A DNA stretch of 64,000 bases, taken from contig JACGCM010001927.1 of the NCBI GenBank assembly GCA_014058105.1, forward strand, positions 992,001 through 1,056,000, given 5' to 3'. Below the pieces are notes generated by a model. It was not told the DNA's origin, made no database searches, and saw nothing but the letters and a program-made list of their open reading frames with translations. The position numbers and the translations under genes are program-made. The DNA comes from Kingdonia uniflora (taxonomy: Eukaryota; Streptophyta; Magnoliopsida; Ranunculales; Circaeasteraceae). Position 1 is the stretch's first letter. Each line of letters starts with the position of its first letter. Positions 30,101 to 39,423 of this stretch are shown here, in pieces.

Positions 30101-33100
30101 GAGACATGTCCATCCAGAAAATAAAGACCACCCTCTTCACGTCCACTGCCAATCATCTTCCGTGACACCAGATCCTGAAAAATAACATAATCAGGAAAGA
30201 AGGTTATACTGCAGTTTTTATTTATGGTAATTTTACTAACAGAAAGAAGATTAGTATCCAACTGAGGGACATGAAGGACATCAGGTAAAGAAAGAGAATC
30301 TGTAATCGGGATACAACCCTTTCCTGCAATAAGAGTCTCAGTTCCATTGGCAAGACGAATAGTTCGTCGCCATGAACTAGAAGCATAAGACCGAAAAAGA
30401 GAAGACATACCAGTCATATTATCGGTTGCACCCGAGTCAACAATCCAAGGCGAAGTTGGAGATGCAGAAACATTATTTGCAGATGCGAAGTTACCTGCAT
30501 GAGAAGCTGCCAGTGTAGAAGATAGAGAGTTATCGGAACCTGCTAATTTCATCTTGAGAGAGAGCACTAAAGGCCGAAGAATCTGACACACTAGAGTCGG
30601 CAGATAAGTGTGCTGAGGACTGAGATGGGCGGGGTTGATGACCAGCAGGACGACCGTGCAAAGCATGACAACTTGTCTTTAGATGTCCCCACTTACCACA
30701 ATAATCACACTTCTTTCTCGAGGGGCGAGAGTTACCGGAAGCCGTTGGTAACGGAGAAAGGCTAGGTGATGATGTATGTGAAGTTTGTGAAGGAACTGAC
30801 GGTGGTGCCGGATAAGCATAACGAATAGCCATAGCAGAAGTCTCTGAAGGGATCCCGGAGATAGGAGGCATAGGTGACCGACGACTCTGATCGGAGAGAC
30901 AATATGCGTGTGCCTCTTCAATAGTTGGGAAAGGAGTCATGTCAAGTAAATGAGCTCGTGCATACTCAAAGTCGGGATTGAGCCCTGCAAGAAACTGAAA
31001 CACCCGAATCTTCTCCTCAATCTTTGCATAAATCTCTGCTACCGTAGTTGGAATAGGAACCTTTTCACTTGGTGCACTAGCTGGCCACTCGATGAAGCTA
31101 TCATAATGAGATAATTCTTCCCAACTCGATCGAAGTCTCGCATAATACATCCCCAAAGTCTGAGTACCCTATTTAAAATTCCCAATCTTATTGGAAAATT
31201 GAAATATCCTAGCATTATTCTCTTGCTGAGAATATACCTTACGAAGTGATTCCCAAATCAGATGTGCATTGTTTGTGAATAAGTATCCAACGGAGATCAT
31301 CGACTGCATAGAATTAATCAACCAAGTTCTCACTATCGAATCATCCGAGAACCATTTTGCATACTTTAGATCTGATTCTGCAGGTTCCTTTGACGTATCA
31401 AGAAGAAACCCTTTCTTTACACGGCCACCAACAAACAATTTCACGGACTGTGCCTATCGAACATAATTCAAGCCATCTAATAGCTGTAAGGTAATCTTCA
31501 GATGTGGATTATCATGAGCAGAGTTGAAGGACTGGACATCTTCACTCGTTCCAATCGAAGAAACAATCGAACTCAAACTCGACTCGTCACCGATAGCCAT
31601 CGCGATCGATTACCTCAAATAAACCAAATAGATCTGAGATTCAGATCAGCATCTATCGCATCTCGCGACCGGATCTAAAAAACCATAAATTTTTTTTGCG
31701 GAAGCTTAGGTTGCGATCAGAACAACGCTACCAGAAAGGCAGTGATAATCGTCGTTCTTCAAAACAGAGGAGAGAGAGAGAGGCGGTGTGAATCAGACCA
31801 ACATGAACGAAAATCGCAACCCTTAAAAAAATTTACCTCCCAATGAACTCACCGCCGAGTTCGATCAGCGAGGGTGTTGAACGATAACTCGCTCTGACAC
31901 CATGTAGAAATAGATTAGAGAGAGAAAAATATTATTATTGAATTTATTATTTAGGTTACATCATACCCTCTATATATAGGAGAGAGAGCGTAGCGCAGAT
32001 CCTAAGGATAGCAGAAAACAAGGGGGACACAACTTATTAATTGTGATGGGTACTTCTATCTTCAAACTCAGCATTGCATATTTAAGTTGGAAAATAAAAA
32101 TGCAGCTAAAACGCACAGTTGCTTCTCCCTAGCATCCCTACCACCGCACACACTCTTTCTCTCTATAGTTTATGACTCTCTCCGAACTCTTTCACGCCGC
32201 ACCCCTCTATCTCTCCACCTCAAGCCCATTTAACACATTGGTTAATGATTGGTATCAACTTAATATGAGATATACTTTATTTTCTTTTTTACTTTACATT
32301 AGAAAATTTTATCTACTATTGCATAATAGTGCCGAAGGTACGCATTAATAAGTAGTAGTGCCGAAGGCACACCTTCGTCAAATTGTAGGGCCCAATGGCA
32401 CACGTTTGTAGGGTTGTAGTGCCTAAGGCACGCAACGTATGATCAAAAATAGTGTTCATCCATGGCCAGCCATGGGCAAACACTAGTTTTAACTTTTGAG
32501 TATAGCAATATTTTCTTATGTACTCATTTGGGAAAATACAAAATATTGTCCTAGGCTTTCTAACCAACTCCTGTATAACTACCCAAATGGCTACATGTAC
32601 AGTACACCATATATAACTCTGAAGTCTGAACACATGATAGTATATGAAGATTTGAAGAACTATGAGCTTGACATTGTCAGTTTATTAATTTCACATTGTG
32701 TAACGAAGAGTAACTCTTTAGTGAGGCTAAATTGAGGATCTTAACCTTAACAGTGTAGAGCTAATCCATTCACAGGTAAAAAACAGTAAGGCTATTGGTG
32801 AAGATAATGGAGGTCCTTTTTCATGCATTGCAATGTTGGCTATTTACTCTGCAGTTGTGATTGCGGCAAAACTGTCCAGGAAAATAATGTCTCTGTCATA
32901 GTGTGCATTATTTTCCATTTCATATTCCTTGGTCCTATTAGAAGAAAAATAGTACTAATTTAGTTTATTACATGTGTTTGCAGAATTGAAGCTTTTGTTA
33001 ATAGTGACCAATACTGTTGTGCCAGAAAACTTCTCTCCGCTTATGCAGAAGGGAACATTGAGGAAATCAAAAAACTTAGTCATGCAAGCCCTATCTCGAA

Positions 33101-36100
33101 TCTTGACCATATGGTAATCTCTACTTTTAACACATTGTCGCGATGGTCAAGCTTTACTAGTAATAACAGGTTGTTTAATCGTAATCGTAAAGCTCGCAAT
33201 AGAATCGTATTGTAAATCATAATTTTGAGTAGATTTGTAAAGCATATAAGAAATGCAAAAGCATATTAGACAATTTAAAATTAGCAAGACTTATCAAAAG
33301 CACGTGTCTACACAACTTCCAAAAAGTAGCCAAATAACTCAATTATCAAACTTAAATGAAACTTAAAGCCTAAAAGAACCATCTTTAATTGAATAATAGA
33401 GAAAACACCACCCATATTTATTTCTGGTTAATTTTTTTGGATTATTAATAAAGCAAAAGGAAAATACAAGAGGAGGACTAGAGCCATGCTCCTTTGATAT
33501 ATACATCAATGCCTAATAAAAGCTATGCCAAGCTTCTCCATAAAGTATCTAGCTCTAATATCTCTTGGGAGAGATACTAAAATCCAGAATGTAAGAGATT
33601 TTTGAGAACTTCAAAGTTTGGAGAAGCCATCAGCAGAGCCATTGCTTTCCTTTTGTGTGATCCATTGTGATCTGCATATCTGCTTGAAGATGCCTGATTT
33701 GGTAAGGATTTTTTTTTTGAAGGTCAGCATGGTTGAATCAGTTAACAATGACCTCGGCATCCATCTCAACCATAACTGGATAAAAATAGTGTTGCTTGCA
33801 AGGAAGTAAGTCATGGAAAAACACCACTCATAATTGGTGCTCACAAACTACAACAAAAGAACGCTTTATTATGTTGTTTGCAATAGCACAATATTCGTCA
33901 CCTCATATCCACAACAACATATTTAAATAAGCAAACAGGAGCGCACCCATAAAGCTGTTTTGTGAAGTCCAGCATTGGTGGACCAATTTTGGGCCAAAAC
34001 TTGAATAGTAAGATCAGATATGAATTGTAAGATTCATGCGAGTTGGCAGGAGTTAGAATTTGAATTGTAAAATTCACATAAAATGGGATTTGACACTGGG
34101 ATAAGAATCGTTGCATGTGGGATTCGACTTGATTTGCATGATTCGAATCGTAAATCGCAAGATTCTGCCAACATCGAGTAGTAGGTTTAGTATCTCATAA
34201 CTAAAACGTGAATACTGTATCTCAATTTTTTGATAGGTTTGGTACATTGAATGAAACGTGAGCTTATGACTTAGCTGATAGCTTGAGAAGAAGTAATTAA
34301 CCGTGACTGAGTTCACTCAGTGTCTGGAGATATCAAATCGTCCTGGTTGTAGCACTCAAGGGCATTAGTGTCCAACTATTAGCAGGTCGTTCTCCAGCCT
34401 TCCATCATATCCTAGTGTATAATTCGAGGCTCCATCTAGGGCGTTTCTTTACCAATTTTGGTAAGGTTACTACGCATATACTTTTCAAATTGTTACCGAC
34501 TTCTATTTGGGTAAGATCTTGGGGGAGAGCTCTTCAACTCCGTCCATGGCCGGAGACGGTGGTTCTTAGGGAAAATCACCTTGCTCAAATTCCTCTCCTC
34601 TTCCTAAATCTACTTTTGTGTGTGATAATTTGTTGTATTAGTACCATGATGAGGGTGATCCCAGACCAAATTCGAGTATCTGTAGATCCAACTGAAGCAA
34701 GGGGCCGATCAGTGACCGCAGAACTGAAGAGGAAGAGATGAAAGCTCGTCGTAATTTTGCTAATGCTCACATCCCTATTGAGGATCGGAACCGACTCTTA
34801 AGGCTTGGACTGTTTGATGATAAAAAAGAAGAAGAAGAAGAAGAGAAGCACCTCCTTCTAACAATCAAGGAAAAGTTGCAGTTCTCAATAGGGGTCGAAA
34901 TATAAGTCCCCTTGGCAACTTTTGTGCTGCTTCTGAAACTTTGGATGGAGGTGGAACTTATGAGGGTAGTTCTTCTCCTCTCCCCTTTTGTGTTGAAGTT
35001 GAGGAAAATGAGCAGTCTCCCTCAACCTAAAATTAAGAATCTTGGATACTGCTCAACAGGAGGCTGAGCCTTAAAAATCTCCAAATCTGGAACCAATCTT
35101 CTATTCAAAGGCATACATGGCTGTTGGCTTCCAACAGTAAAATCTTGTGGGGTTATTTAGATCAAGGCAAATCTCTTCAACGGGAAGAATGAATGGTCCA
35201 TGAAGATCCCTGCTAGCTGCTCATGGAGGTGGAGAATGGTTCTTAAATTCAGAGTCTTGACTAGGAACAACATACATCTTACTGACAATTTTGTTTACCC
35301 AAATTGCTCTTGCTCCCGAAAAGTACAGAATTGTGTGGACTCCCTCAAGCTCTGGTAATTATTCTTTCTCATCTGCTGTGAAGTGTCTAGGCTAAGGAAA
35401 ACTGAGGTTCCATGGTTTCATCTTTGTGGGGTCCCATTGTAATTCCTGAATACGGGTTTATTGTCTGGAAAGTGCTTAAAAGCTGTAATGGAACTCAAGA
35501 TAAACTTGTGCATAGGAGAATTTTAATGCCTCTCTCTGTCCCCTATGACAATCCTCTAATAAAAACATCTCTCTTATATTTATGGATTGTGTAGAAGTCA
35601 AGAACTACTGACAGAATTTACTTACCTTCCCTGTAGTTCATATTGTCTGTTGGAGCTTAGATGTTGAAGTGGGCTGGCTGTGCAACTTTAATAATAAATA
35701 TATTCTCAGTGAAGTGATGTGTTGTCTTTGCCTTCTTCATCTACCATATCTGAAAACTAGAAAACCATATTGTGTTTTGTGACTCTGTAATTCCCATGAC
35801 TGTTACTTGTAAAAATATTGGTGAAGAGTGCTTTCAAAGACTGAAAGTCTATATCTTGAAGGTTCAAGACTCTGCTAGAACTAAAGATATACGTGTTTCA
35901 TGGAATTTGTCTCTAGTTTTCACTCTCCCTGCCAGAACTTTGTGCCACTAGGGTCCACCCCCTCCTAATGTTTTCTTATTTAACACTGATGGAGCTTTTA
36001 AAGATGCTCATGGCACTATGGGGGTCTTATAAGAGACCATACTGGGAAGTTCATCATTGGCTTCAGTGGGAAGGAAGAACCTGTCTCTATCATCTTTAAT

Positions 36101-39100
36101 GAGATGAAAGCTATCTACAAGGGTCTGCTGCTTTTTATATGTTGAAGATCGTGATTTATGATCATTGTGATGTTCGGGTACACCTTAGTATTGTATGGTG
36201 TGATACACCGGATCATATCTTAAGATTAGTATTAGTAGGATTTGTTTCTATCTTTAGTTAAATTAGTATTTAATAGTTAGTAGGAGTTAGTTTCCTAATT
36301 TGACTCTAGTATCTTTCTCTATTTAAATCCCTATTTAGGGTGATTGTAATCATCTCTTCAATTATCAATAAGGAAACTGTTATGGGCACCAGTGTTCTTA
36401 ATGGGAACACACCCTAGGAGAGGACGAGGACATAAAGGTAAAACTAACAAAAAAAAAAAGAGTAATTATTTTAAATCCGCCCCTTTCTCTTCCAATGATT
36501 TCATTTTAGCTCCTTCACCCTTAAAATTCTCCATCAAACCCGTTATTGAAGTATCTTTTTTCTTTTTTAGTGCAATAAACTATATTTCCCACTTTCTTAC
36601 CTTAATCACATATTTCCATCGTAAAAATAGAATTTTTTTTATACCGAATTCACGAAGTAAGACTTAAGCTAAAAAAAAATTAACGTGTGTTCGTGAAATC
36701 CGTAAGATATCTATTTTTTACGGTGGAAAGATGTGATAAAGATGGGAGAGAGATAAATAGAGTTTATTGTTTTCTTGATGTAGATCTAATGAGATGCTTC
36801 AATGGTGGGTTTGATGAAGAATTTTAATGGTGAAGGAGGCAAAAAAAAATTATTGAAGGAGAAAAGAGGGGCTTTAAAATAATTACGTTTTAATATTTTT
36901 GTTTTACTTTTTGCCATTTTTAACATGTGTTCCTCTTAAGAACACTGGTGCCCAAAACGTCTCCTTATCAATGAAGCTTTTCTCTTTTCTTTTCCTAATT
37001 TAACTCTATCCAAAAGGGAATCACTAAAATTTGGGTGGCCACTGTCGATGGTTTCCTATTTTAAAGATAATGTTGTCCTCTTGCTGGAGATGCTGGTTCA
37101 TGGCACAAACTATTCAACACCCAATGCTTCAGTGTGTAGTGTTTAGAATATTCCCCATTTCCACACTTATAGAGAAGCTAATGCTAGTGCAGATTTCCTT
37201 GCTTATTGAAGCACTTTTTGTGATATTATTATTCTCTGTAGCTCTCTTCCTCCCTCAAATTTTAACTCTTATAGATGATGATACTAGAGGGAAAAGAAGT
37301 ACCTTAGAATAAAGGTCTAGTTTATAATCTTGTAACTCCTTTTCATTTATTAATTCTGGTTGGGGTTAGCCTTAACCCCTGTTTGCCTTGCGAAAAATAA
37401 TAAAGATAGCCTGACAAGAATCACTTAGTTTAAAATGTATGTTACAATGTGGTATCTATGGGTAAAAATTGTCGATCTTTACTCTGATTCTGGTCCAATC
37501 TATTGATTCACATATGCGAGCTATCATGGATATATTGGGAGGATATTTGTTGAGAGAAATTAAATCACTTAAATACGTAATACATCACAATGGATCGCTA
37601 ATTACCACTTGAAATGGGGATATTTATTAATATTTTACAAGTTCGTCTACAACGACACTATCACCGTCAATGCTCCAAACACGACATGAATAGCTCAAGG
37701 CTAGGCTGTCTGTTTCAAATATTATAGCAGCACGTGCTATTTTTCTGACGCTTCTTTTGAGGCCACTTTGCACCTTTGTATGTTTTAGTATATTTTATTG
37801 TCGTTTTCGCTTCGAAGAAAAGTAAACATGCTGCATGCCACTATATACAGAAACACTGTGAGATATTGTCGGTTTTTGGGCGACGTATCAAATATATCCA
37901 GTAAAACCAGTGACAACTATCTACAGTTCAAAGATAGCTGTTTACGTGTTTTTTTGAGGATAAGTTCATCATTGTTGGATGTAATGTGGTGTCTCCAAAC
38001 CTATCATAGGTTGCAGTTTGCACAAGGTTGTCTTGTTGGATAAGTTAGATGAAGAAGGCCAGTATAGTTATGAGAAAATGAAGGCAGGCACTTCCACTCT
38101 ATTGAATTGGACTTAGATAAGATTTAGTTCTGGTTCTCCCAGAGATTTCCAGTTTTTGTTACCTAGGGTCCTGTTAACGACCTCCTAAGCGTCTTCATCA
38201 GCGTTATGCGGACATACTTGTTTCCTCTTTGTGATTTTGTAGGGTGATCACTGATTTAGGGAGGTGTTTCTTATCTTTCCATTTATACTCTATGTCCTCG
38301 AAATATTGTTCAGGCTTCACCTATATGGGGTTTTGCATGTCATCAAGACTTTTTAAGCTCCACACTATTGAGTATTTTTTTTATTCTTTATTTTTATTCT
38401 AACATAGGCTATAGCTTTCAGTAGTTGCTATTCGTTTCTCCTTTTCTGCACAGCGTCATCAGCTGAACAGATCATTTCTCGGCTACATCTCAAATGGATC
38501 AGATATATCTTAACCAGGGAAATCTTTGATTCAGTGGAACAGATATTTACAAATTTGTTTGTCAGGAGACTCAGAACTATATTTGCTAAGAAACGCCCCA
38601 CCATAAATAAAACCCTTTAACGTATCATGTCCGTTGTGGGTACGGGCCTCACTAGACAATATGTTACTAATTAATTTTCAGGACAATGCCTTTATCCTTT
38701 GATTTACTGTTTCTTTTAATACAAATATGTGCTACAAGTATGTGCTACTTGTAGTACGAGTGATTGTCAAATTTTCCTTTGCAACTTTTGGACAAGTGTA
38801 AAGTTTTCTAGGTAATCATATTGACTGAGTTGTATGCATGAAAAAGTAAAAACTTATGTGATGGGACTTTACCCCCTTACTTGAGAATACTTCAATTGCT
38901 GCTTAAAATAATTTTTTTTTTTCCATTGCAACTATATTGCATGAGTATTGTCAATGGTGTCTTGTTAGTTATAGTATTATACTGCTTCTCTTGGTTATTT
39001 ATATTTATTAGTTTTGGTTATATTCTACTACTTATTTGTTAATATGTATGTTGCTACATAAGTGAGCATTCTGATTTAACTCAACTCCTCCCACTCTATA

Positions 39101-39268
39101 TTGATCGTTTTACTTATCATGATTTCTCTTGTTTCCTTTGTCACTCAAATAGTTACTAAGTTTTCCATGACATGCTTGCAGATCATCAGGCTTGCAAGGA
39201 AATTGCCTACACGCGATGTGACTGCTGTCAATACCATGGAAGAAGACGATGAAGATGATCTCACTTAG
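126..39268 (+). CDS. Gamma-soluble NSF attachment protein (gamma-SNAP), nine coding exons over 39 kb
   Basis: SNAP proteins bind SNARE complexes and recruit the NSF ATPase that takes them apart after membrane fusion; they act on the cytosolic face of membranes. Coding exons, all with GT..AG borders and matching phase: 126-172, 5833-5900, 5971-6055, 6150-6308, 19516-19653, 20844-20922, 25937-26016, 32984-33113, 39182-39268. They total 873 nt, 290 aa plus stop, the usual plant gamma-SNAP length. Recognisable blocks are LTKLSLTRWSADW (exons 1-2), KASKGHEMLSS (3), PWDAAKHMDSCGTLAKELG (4), LEEDEKDQMAFDLYRAA (5), AYLSAVIVYLYAHE (7) and an acidic tail EEDDEDD (9). The ATG at 126 gives the expected MAGSDPEKLMLKANKL start. 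The reading frame is intact. Introns 4, 6, 7 and 8 are 13.2, 5.0, 7.0 and 6.1 kb and are mostly transposon-derived. Only 125 bp upstream are in the window, so promoter and 5' UTR are not resolved. Confidence 0.95.
173..2228 (+). other. gamma-SNAP intron 1, 5' part
   Basis: AT-rich intron sequence without a supportable gene. Around 1105-1125 there is a degraded match (TTGATACTAT) to the reverse complement of a Copia primer-binding site, followed by LTR-like sequence to roughly 1480, so part of this stretch is probably an old minus-strand LTR fragment. I could not fix its ends. Confidence 0.4.
2229..5170 (+). mobile_element. Decayed Copia retrotransposon remnant in gamma-SNAP intron 1
   Basis: Two islands of Copia coding sequence share the + orientation. 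Near 2300-2450 a Gly/His-rich stretch leads into a degraded CCHC knuckle (NYCGCS..TE) followed by GKPAYAVHPG, as in Copia gag. From about 4570 to 5170 fragments of reverse transcriptase are legible: GFQRTLSDHF, VVYVDDIIIAGSD, and downstream pieces. Many stops and frameshifts separate them and 2720-4560 shows no recognisable domain. Non-functional. Confidence 0.7.
6491..6600 (-). mobile_element. SINE-like fragment
   Basis: Read on the - strand, a pol III B-box-like GGGTTCGAAACC (about 6550-6561) is followed by roughly 60 nt and then an A-rich tail (T-run at 6491-6497 on +). This is the arrangement of a tRNA-derived SINE, but the A box and TSD are not clear. Confidence 0.4.
7201..7214 (+). other. 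Primer-binding site of the 6964-9664 element
   Basis: TGGTATCAGAGCGG directly abuts the 5' LTR end. It is complementary to the 3' end of plant initiator tRNA-Met, the usual Copia primer. Confidence 0.8.
8668..9200 (+). repeat. Degenerate CTCGAGTGATT repeat field
   Basis: Inside the LTR element, the phrase CTCGAGTGATT and variants (CTAGAGTGATT, CTCTAGTGATT, CTTGAGTGATT, CTTGATTGATT) recur about a dozen times between 8746 and 9195. A longer block beginning GAGATGCGATTT (near 8668) recurs in diverged form near 8920. No coding sense found. Confidence 0.6.
9665..11059 (+). other. gamma-SNAP intron 4 stretch without identified gene
   Basis: Degraded intron sequence. The GCGGAAAG-type sequence near 6600 and the 9740-10100 block look like the two sides of an older insertion interrupted by the 6964-9664 element, but I cannot assign a family. 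Confidence 0.3.
11060..11671 (-). mobile_element. hAT-type MITE with perfect 8-bp TSD
   Basis: Terminal inverted repeats TATGGTTGTACACGGGTCGG (left) and, read inward from the right end, TAGGGTTGAACACCGATCCG. Flanks carry the identical 8-bp duplication ACCCAGGT at 11052-11059 and 11672-11679, as hAT transposases make. The 612-bp body has no transposase. Confidence 0.85.
11672..12442 (+). other. gamma-SNAP intron 4 stretch without identified gene
   Basis: AT-rich sequence between the hAT MITE and the solo LTR; nothing recognisable. Confidence 0.3.
12443..14837 (+). mobile_element. Large solo LTR with perfect 5-bp TSD
   Basis: Starts TGTCACGCCCC and ends GGGGCGCTACA, so it has the canonical TG..CA limits, with GC-rich complementary termini. 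It is flanked by ATAAT at 12438-12442 and 14838-14842. No second LTR or internal domain is present, so this is a 2395-bp solo LTR left by LTR-LTR recombination, or a short non-autonomous element. The large LTR suggests a Gypsy-class or LARD family (inference). It contains a GGGTTCGATTCCC motif on the - strand near 13370 that resembles a tRNA T-arm by chance. Confidence 0.85.
16490..19024 (-). mobile_element. PIF/Harbinger-type element carrying a Myb/SANT-like ORF remnant
   Basis: Ends are GGGCATTTTTTTT (left) and GGCCTGTTTGTTTTTC read inward from the right, both followed by GAAGTG-rich subterminal sequence. The flanks carry TAA at 16487-16489 and 19025-19027, the TWA target typical of PIF/Harbinger. 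No DDE transposase was found, so it is a non-autonomous derivative. It lies inside a Gypsy integrase remnant. Confidence 0.75.
16998..17870 (-). pseudogene. Myb/SANT-like PIF/Harbinger ORF1 remnant
   Basis: On the - strand 17870-17740 reads YGFGWDPVSCTVVVDEEVWA, the hallmark of the plant Myb/SANT-like domain carried by PIF/Harbinger ORF1 proteins. Downstream is an acidic, Gln/Ser-rich linker (17612-17310) and a C-terminal stretch GVAGFDMRKIFTVMEIFG (17252-16998). Stops and frameshifts separate the parts. In intact elements ORF1 binds the element ends and helps the transposase. Confidence 0.65.
19919..19938 (+). repeat. Poly-G tract
   Basis: About 20 consecutive G residues within gamma-SNAP intron 5. 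A similar run lies at about 25571-25590. Length may be uncertain because such runs sequence poorly. Confidence 0.8.
21740..22035 (+). mobile_element. LINE 3'-tail fragment inside the 5' LTR
   Basis: Sequence absent from the 3' LTR; ends CAACCCCAGCTTACCCTTC followed by an A-rich tail, the usual 3' end of plant L1 LINEs. Heavily 5'-truncated. Confidence 0.55.
22142..23308 (+). CDS. 388-aa unrecognised ORF inside the LTR element
   Basis: Open for 388 codons, starting in the last 17 bp of the 5' LTR and covering most of the upstream interior. It is Met-, Thr-, Ser- and Pro-rich, with a basic N-terminal third and an acidic patch (KEDEEEITEG) near residue 315. I see no gag zinc knuckle, protease, RT or integrase motif. 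A second overlapping frame is also open for 96 codons (22741-23031). It is probably an element-specific ORF, or a gag too diverged to recognise; the last ~20 codons may run into the nested LINE. Confidence 0.35.
   Translation: MDLSYQIWFEEQSKILGKKKSFVTIRNVAQFIAILYQGRQILENLVKIEAKSRGYFSMKKRKMSLKFRQTVNNKNTTTMIRMTKMMDDMWLEEMANQRQGYYESKFVIGATPAKNMTPLTMPKPMIAATPRLSMMSAQHFVMSVPNLVTSTAVIQALLDIETYSKVNQAIYKPSWRDPDLVPTHPSAASFGVGHTTRSNDCLGHSSPLNYITIPADLANNTVTLVTCNSEVTLSKAIQQNIITPINIKTPMNSSVIQPSSTSGLQQEPLQKPSEQKVFQKPKLKTTIFSFHSSLEDKFIWNFPSDEEINSRKEDEEEITEGMKTQSPWEFSSYTESAAEEHARPSTTSIDVRISRIRIKSLLTMICKILKLLWHAMLPMFHGMLRGMP
23240..24048 (+). mobile_element. 5'-truncated LINE (RNase H region and 3' UTR) nested in the LTR element
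   Basis: Frame pieces read GGCGAILREQTGEPVVAWAE, VQALIRGLQM and HLYRECNGAVDSLASL, the RNase H domain that ends ORF2 of plant L1 LINEs. A 3' UTR follows, ending CCCCAGCTTGCTTGCCT plus an A-rich tail near 24048. Stops are present. Confidence 0.7.
26201..27010 (-). mobile_element. 5'-truncated LINE remnant (RNase H) in gamma-SNAP intron 7
   Basis: On the - strand 26998-26678 and 26625-26362 carry RNase H-like sequence (NTDGVFRDHQDSFVLGF, EVMALVIGFRLC, HTLREGNNAADFCANQ). The T-rich run at 26201-26216 is the element's poly-A tail. Stops and a frameshift mark it as dead. Confidence 0.7.
27552..28758 (-). pseudogene. Copia reverse transcriptase-RNase H region, frameshifted
   Basis: RT block with LLVYVDDIIITGDD and LGPLHYFLGIEVAR (28758-28168), then a frameshift, then RNase H with YRAMAQGVCELIWL and YCDNKSAISV (28253-27552). 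A stop at 28764 separates it from the integrase part. The RT active-site YVDD is intact. Confidence 0.85.
28765..30666 (-). pseudogene. Copia protease-integrase region, broken
   Basis: Protease motif WIVDSGATDNMTG near 30430, then the integrase His-Cys region (WHHRLGH .. CETCELVKH, 30035-29925) and core. A frameshift near 29830 separates it. The usual catalytic Asp positions read HWNVWGPA and FQSNQGGEF, that is Asn in both, while PQQNGKSERKNR is kept. Inactive on two grounds. Confidence 0.8.
30530..31600 (-). pseudogene. Copia gag, broken
   Basis: Starts MAIGDESSLSS at 31600. A stop interrupts it after LLDGLNYVR (about 31455) and another after NKIGNFK (31169). The distal part carries the CCHC knuckle CDYCGKWGHLKTSC. 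Gag forms the particle around the element RNA; this copy cannot make a full protein. Confidence 0.8.
32325..32430 (+). repeat. Short degenerate GTGCC..AAGGCAC repeats
   Basis: Four diverged copies of a near-palindrome TAGTGCCGAAGGCAC occur in about 100 bp of gamma-SNAP intron 7. No function apparent. Confidence 0.5.
33420..33850 (-). mobile_element. LINE 3'-end remnant in gamma-SNAP intron 8
   Basis: The - strand 33844-33611 ends with KESNGSADGFSKL, resembling the end of a plant LINE RNase H domain, and is followed by a short 3' UTR with a T-run near 33430 on +. Fragmentary. Confidence 0.45.
36192..37000 (+). mobile_element. Solo Copia-type LTR interrupting the LINE
   Basis: TGTATGGTGTGATACACCGG begins an LTR-like stretch with the TTTAAATCCC promoter-like run and TCTTCAATTATCAATAA 3' region. 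It breaks the LINE RNase H reading and is itself broken by the MULE MITE. The 3' limit is uncertain and no TSD was found. Confidence 0.5.
36372..36964 (+). mobile_element. MULE-type MITE (copy 1)
   Basis: Inverted ends GGAAACTGTTATGGGCACCA and, inward from the right, GGAGACGTTTTGGGCACCAG, continuing GTGTTCTTAA on both sides. Flanks TTATCAATAA (36362-36371) and TTATCAATGA (36965-36974) match at 9 of 10 positions, the 9-11 bp duplication expected of Mutator-like elements. The body folds back on itself: 36597-36630 pairs with 36712-36745. No ORF. Confidence 0.8.
37400..39181 (+). other. gamma-SNAP intron 8, 3' part
   Basis: AT-rich sequence without a recognisable gene or element, up to the exon 9 acceptor TTGCAG at 39176-39181. 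Confidence 0.3.
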
Positions 39269-39423
39269 AGATGCTCTAGCATTGAGAAACATCAGCATTT
39301 ATAAGCTTGTGATGTGTGAAAACTAGTCATGGATGTTTAAAGTAATGACATTTATCATCCATATATTCAATAGTGTTCTTGATTTACATACAAGTGTACC
39401 CTGCATATATGATTCATATCAAA

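Larger units (their letters stand above)
27396..31988 (-). mobile_element. Copia retrotransposon, antisense in gamma-SNAP intron 7
   Basis: 3' LTR 27396-27544 lies at the low-coordinate end; the 5' LTR is 31903-31988 and is truncated. The primer-binding site TGGTGTCAGAGC (- strand, 31902-31891) abuts the 5' LTR, and a polypurine tract AACTTGAGGGGGAG (- strand) precedes the 3' LTR. Gag, protease, integrase, RT and RNase H follow in Copia order. The first 86 bp of the two LTRs appear identical. CAGAT occurs at 27391-27395 and 31996-32000, a probable TSD, although 7 extra bases separate it from the truncated 5' LTR. Confidence 0.9.
34415..37390 (+). mobile_element. L1 LINE remnant (zf-RVT and RNase H), interrupted
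   Basis: About 35320-35590 reads, across frameshifts, WTPSSSGNYSFSSAVKCL and YGFIVWKVLKSCNG, the zinc-binding region behind plant LINE RT. At 35985-36190 comes RNase H (NTDGAFKDAHG, FNEMKAIYKGL), which resumes at about 37160 as YREANASADFLA after a solo LTR/MITE insertion. The tail ends TTGCCTTGCGAAAAATAATAAAG near 37400. The 34415-35090 part is probably ORF1 (less sure). Confidence 0.65.
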
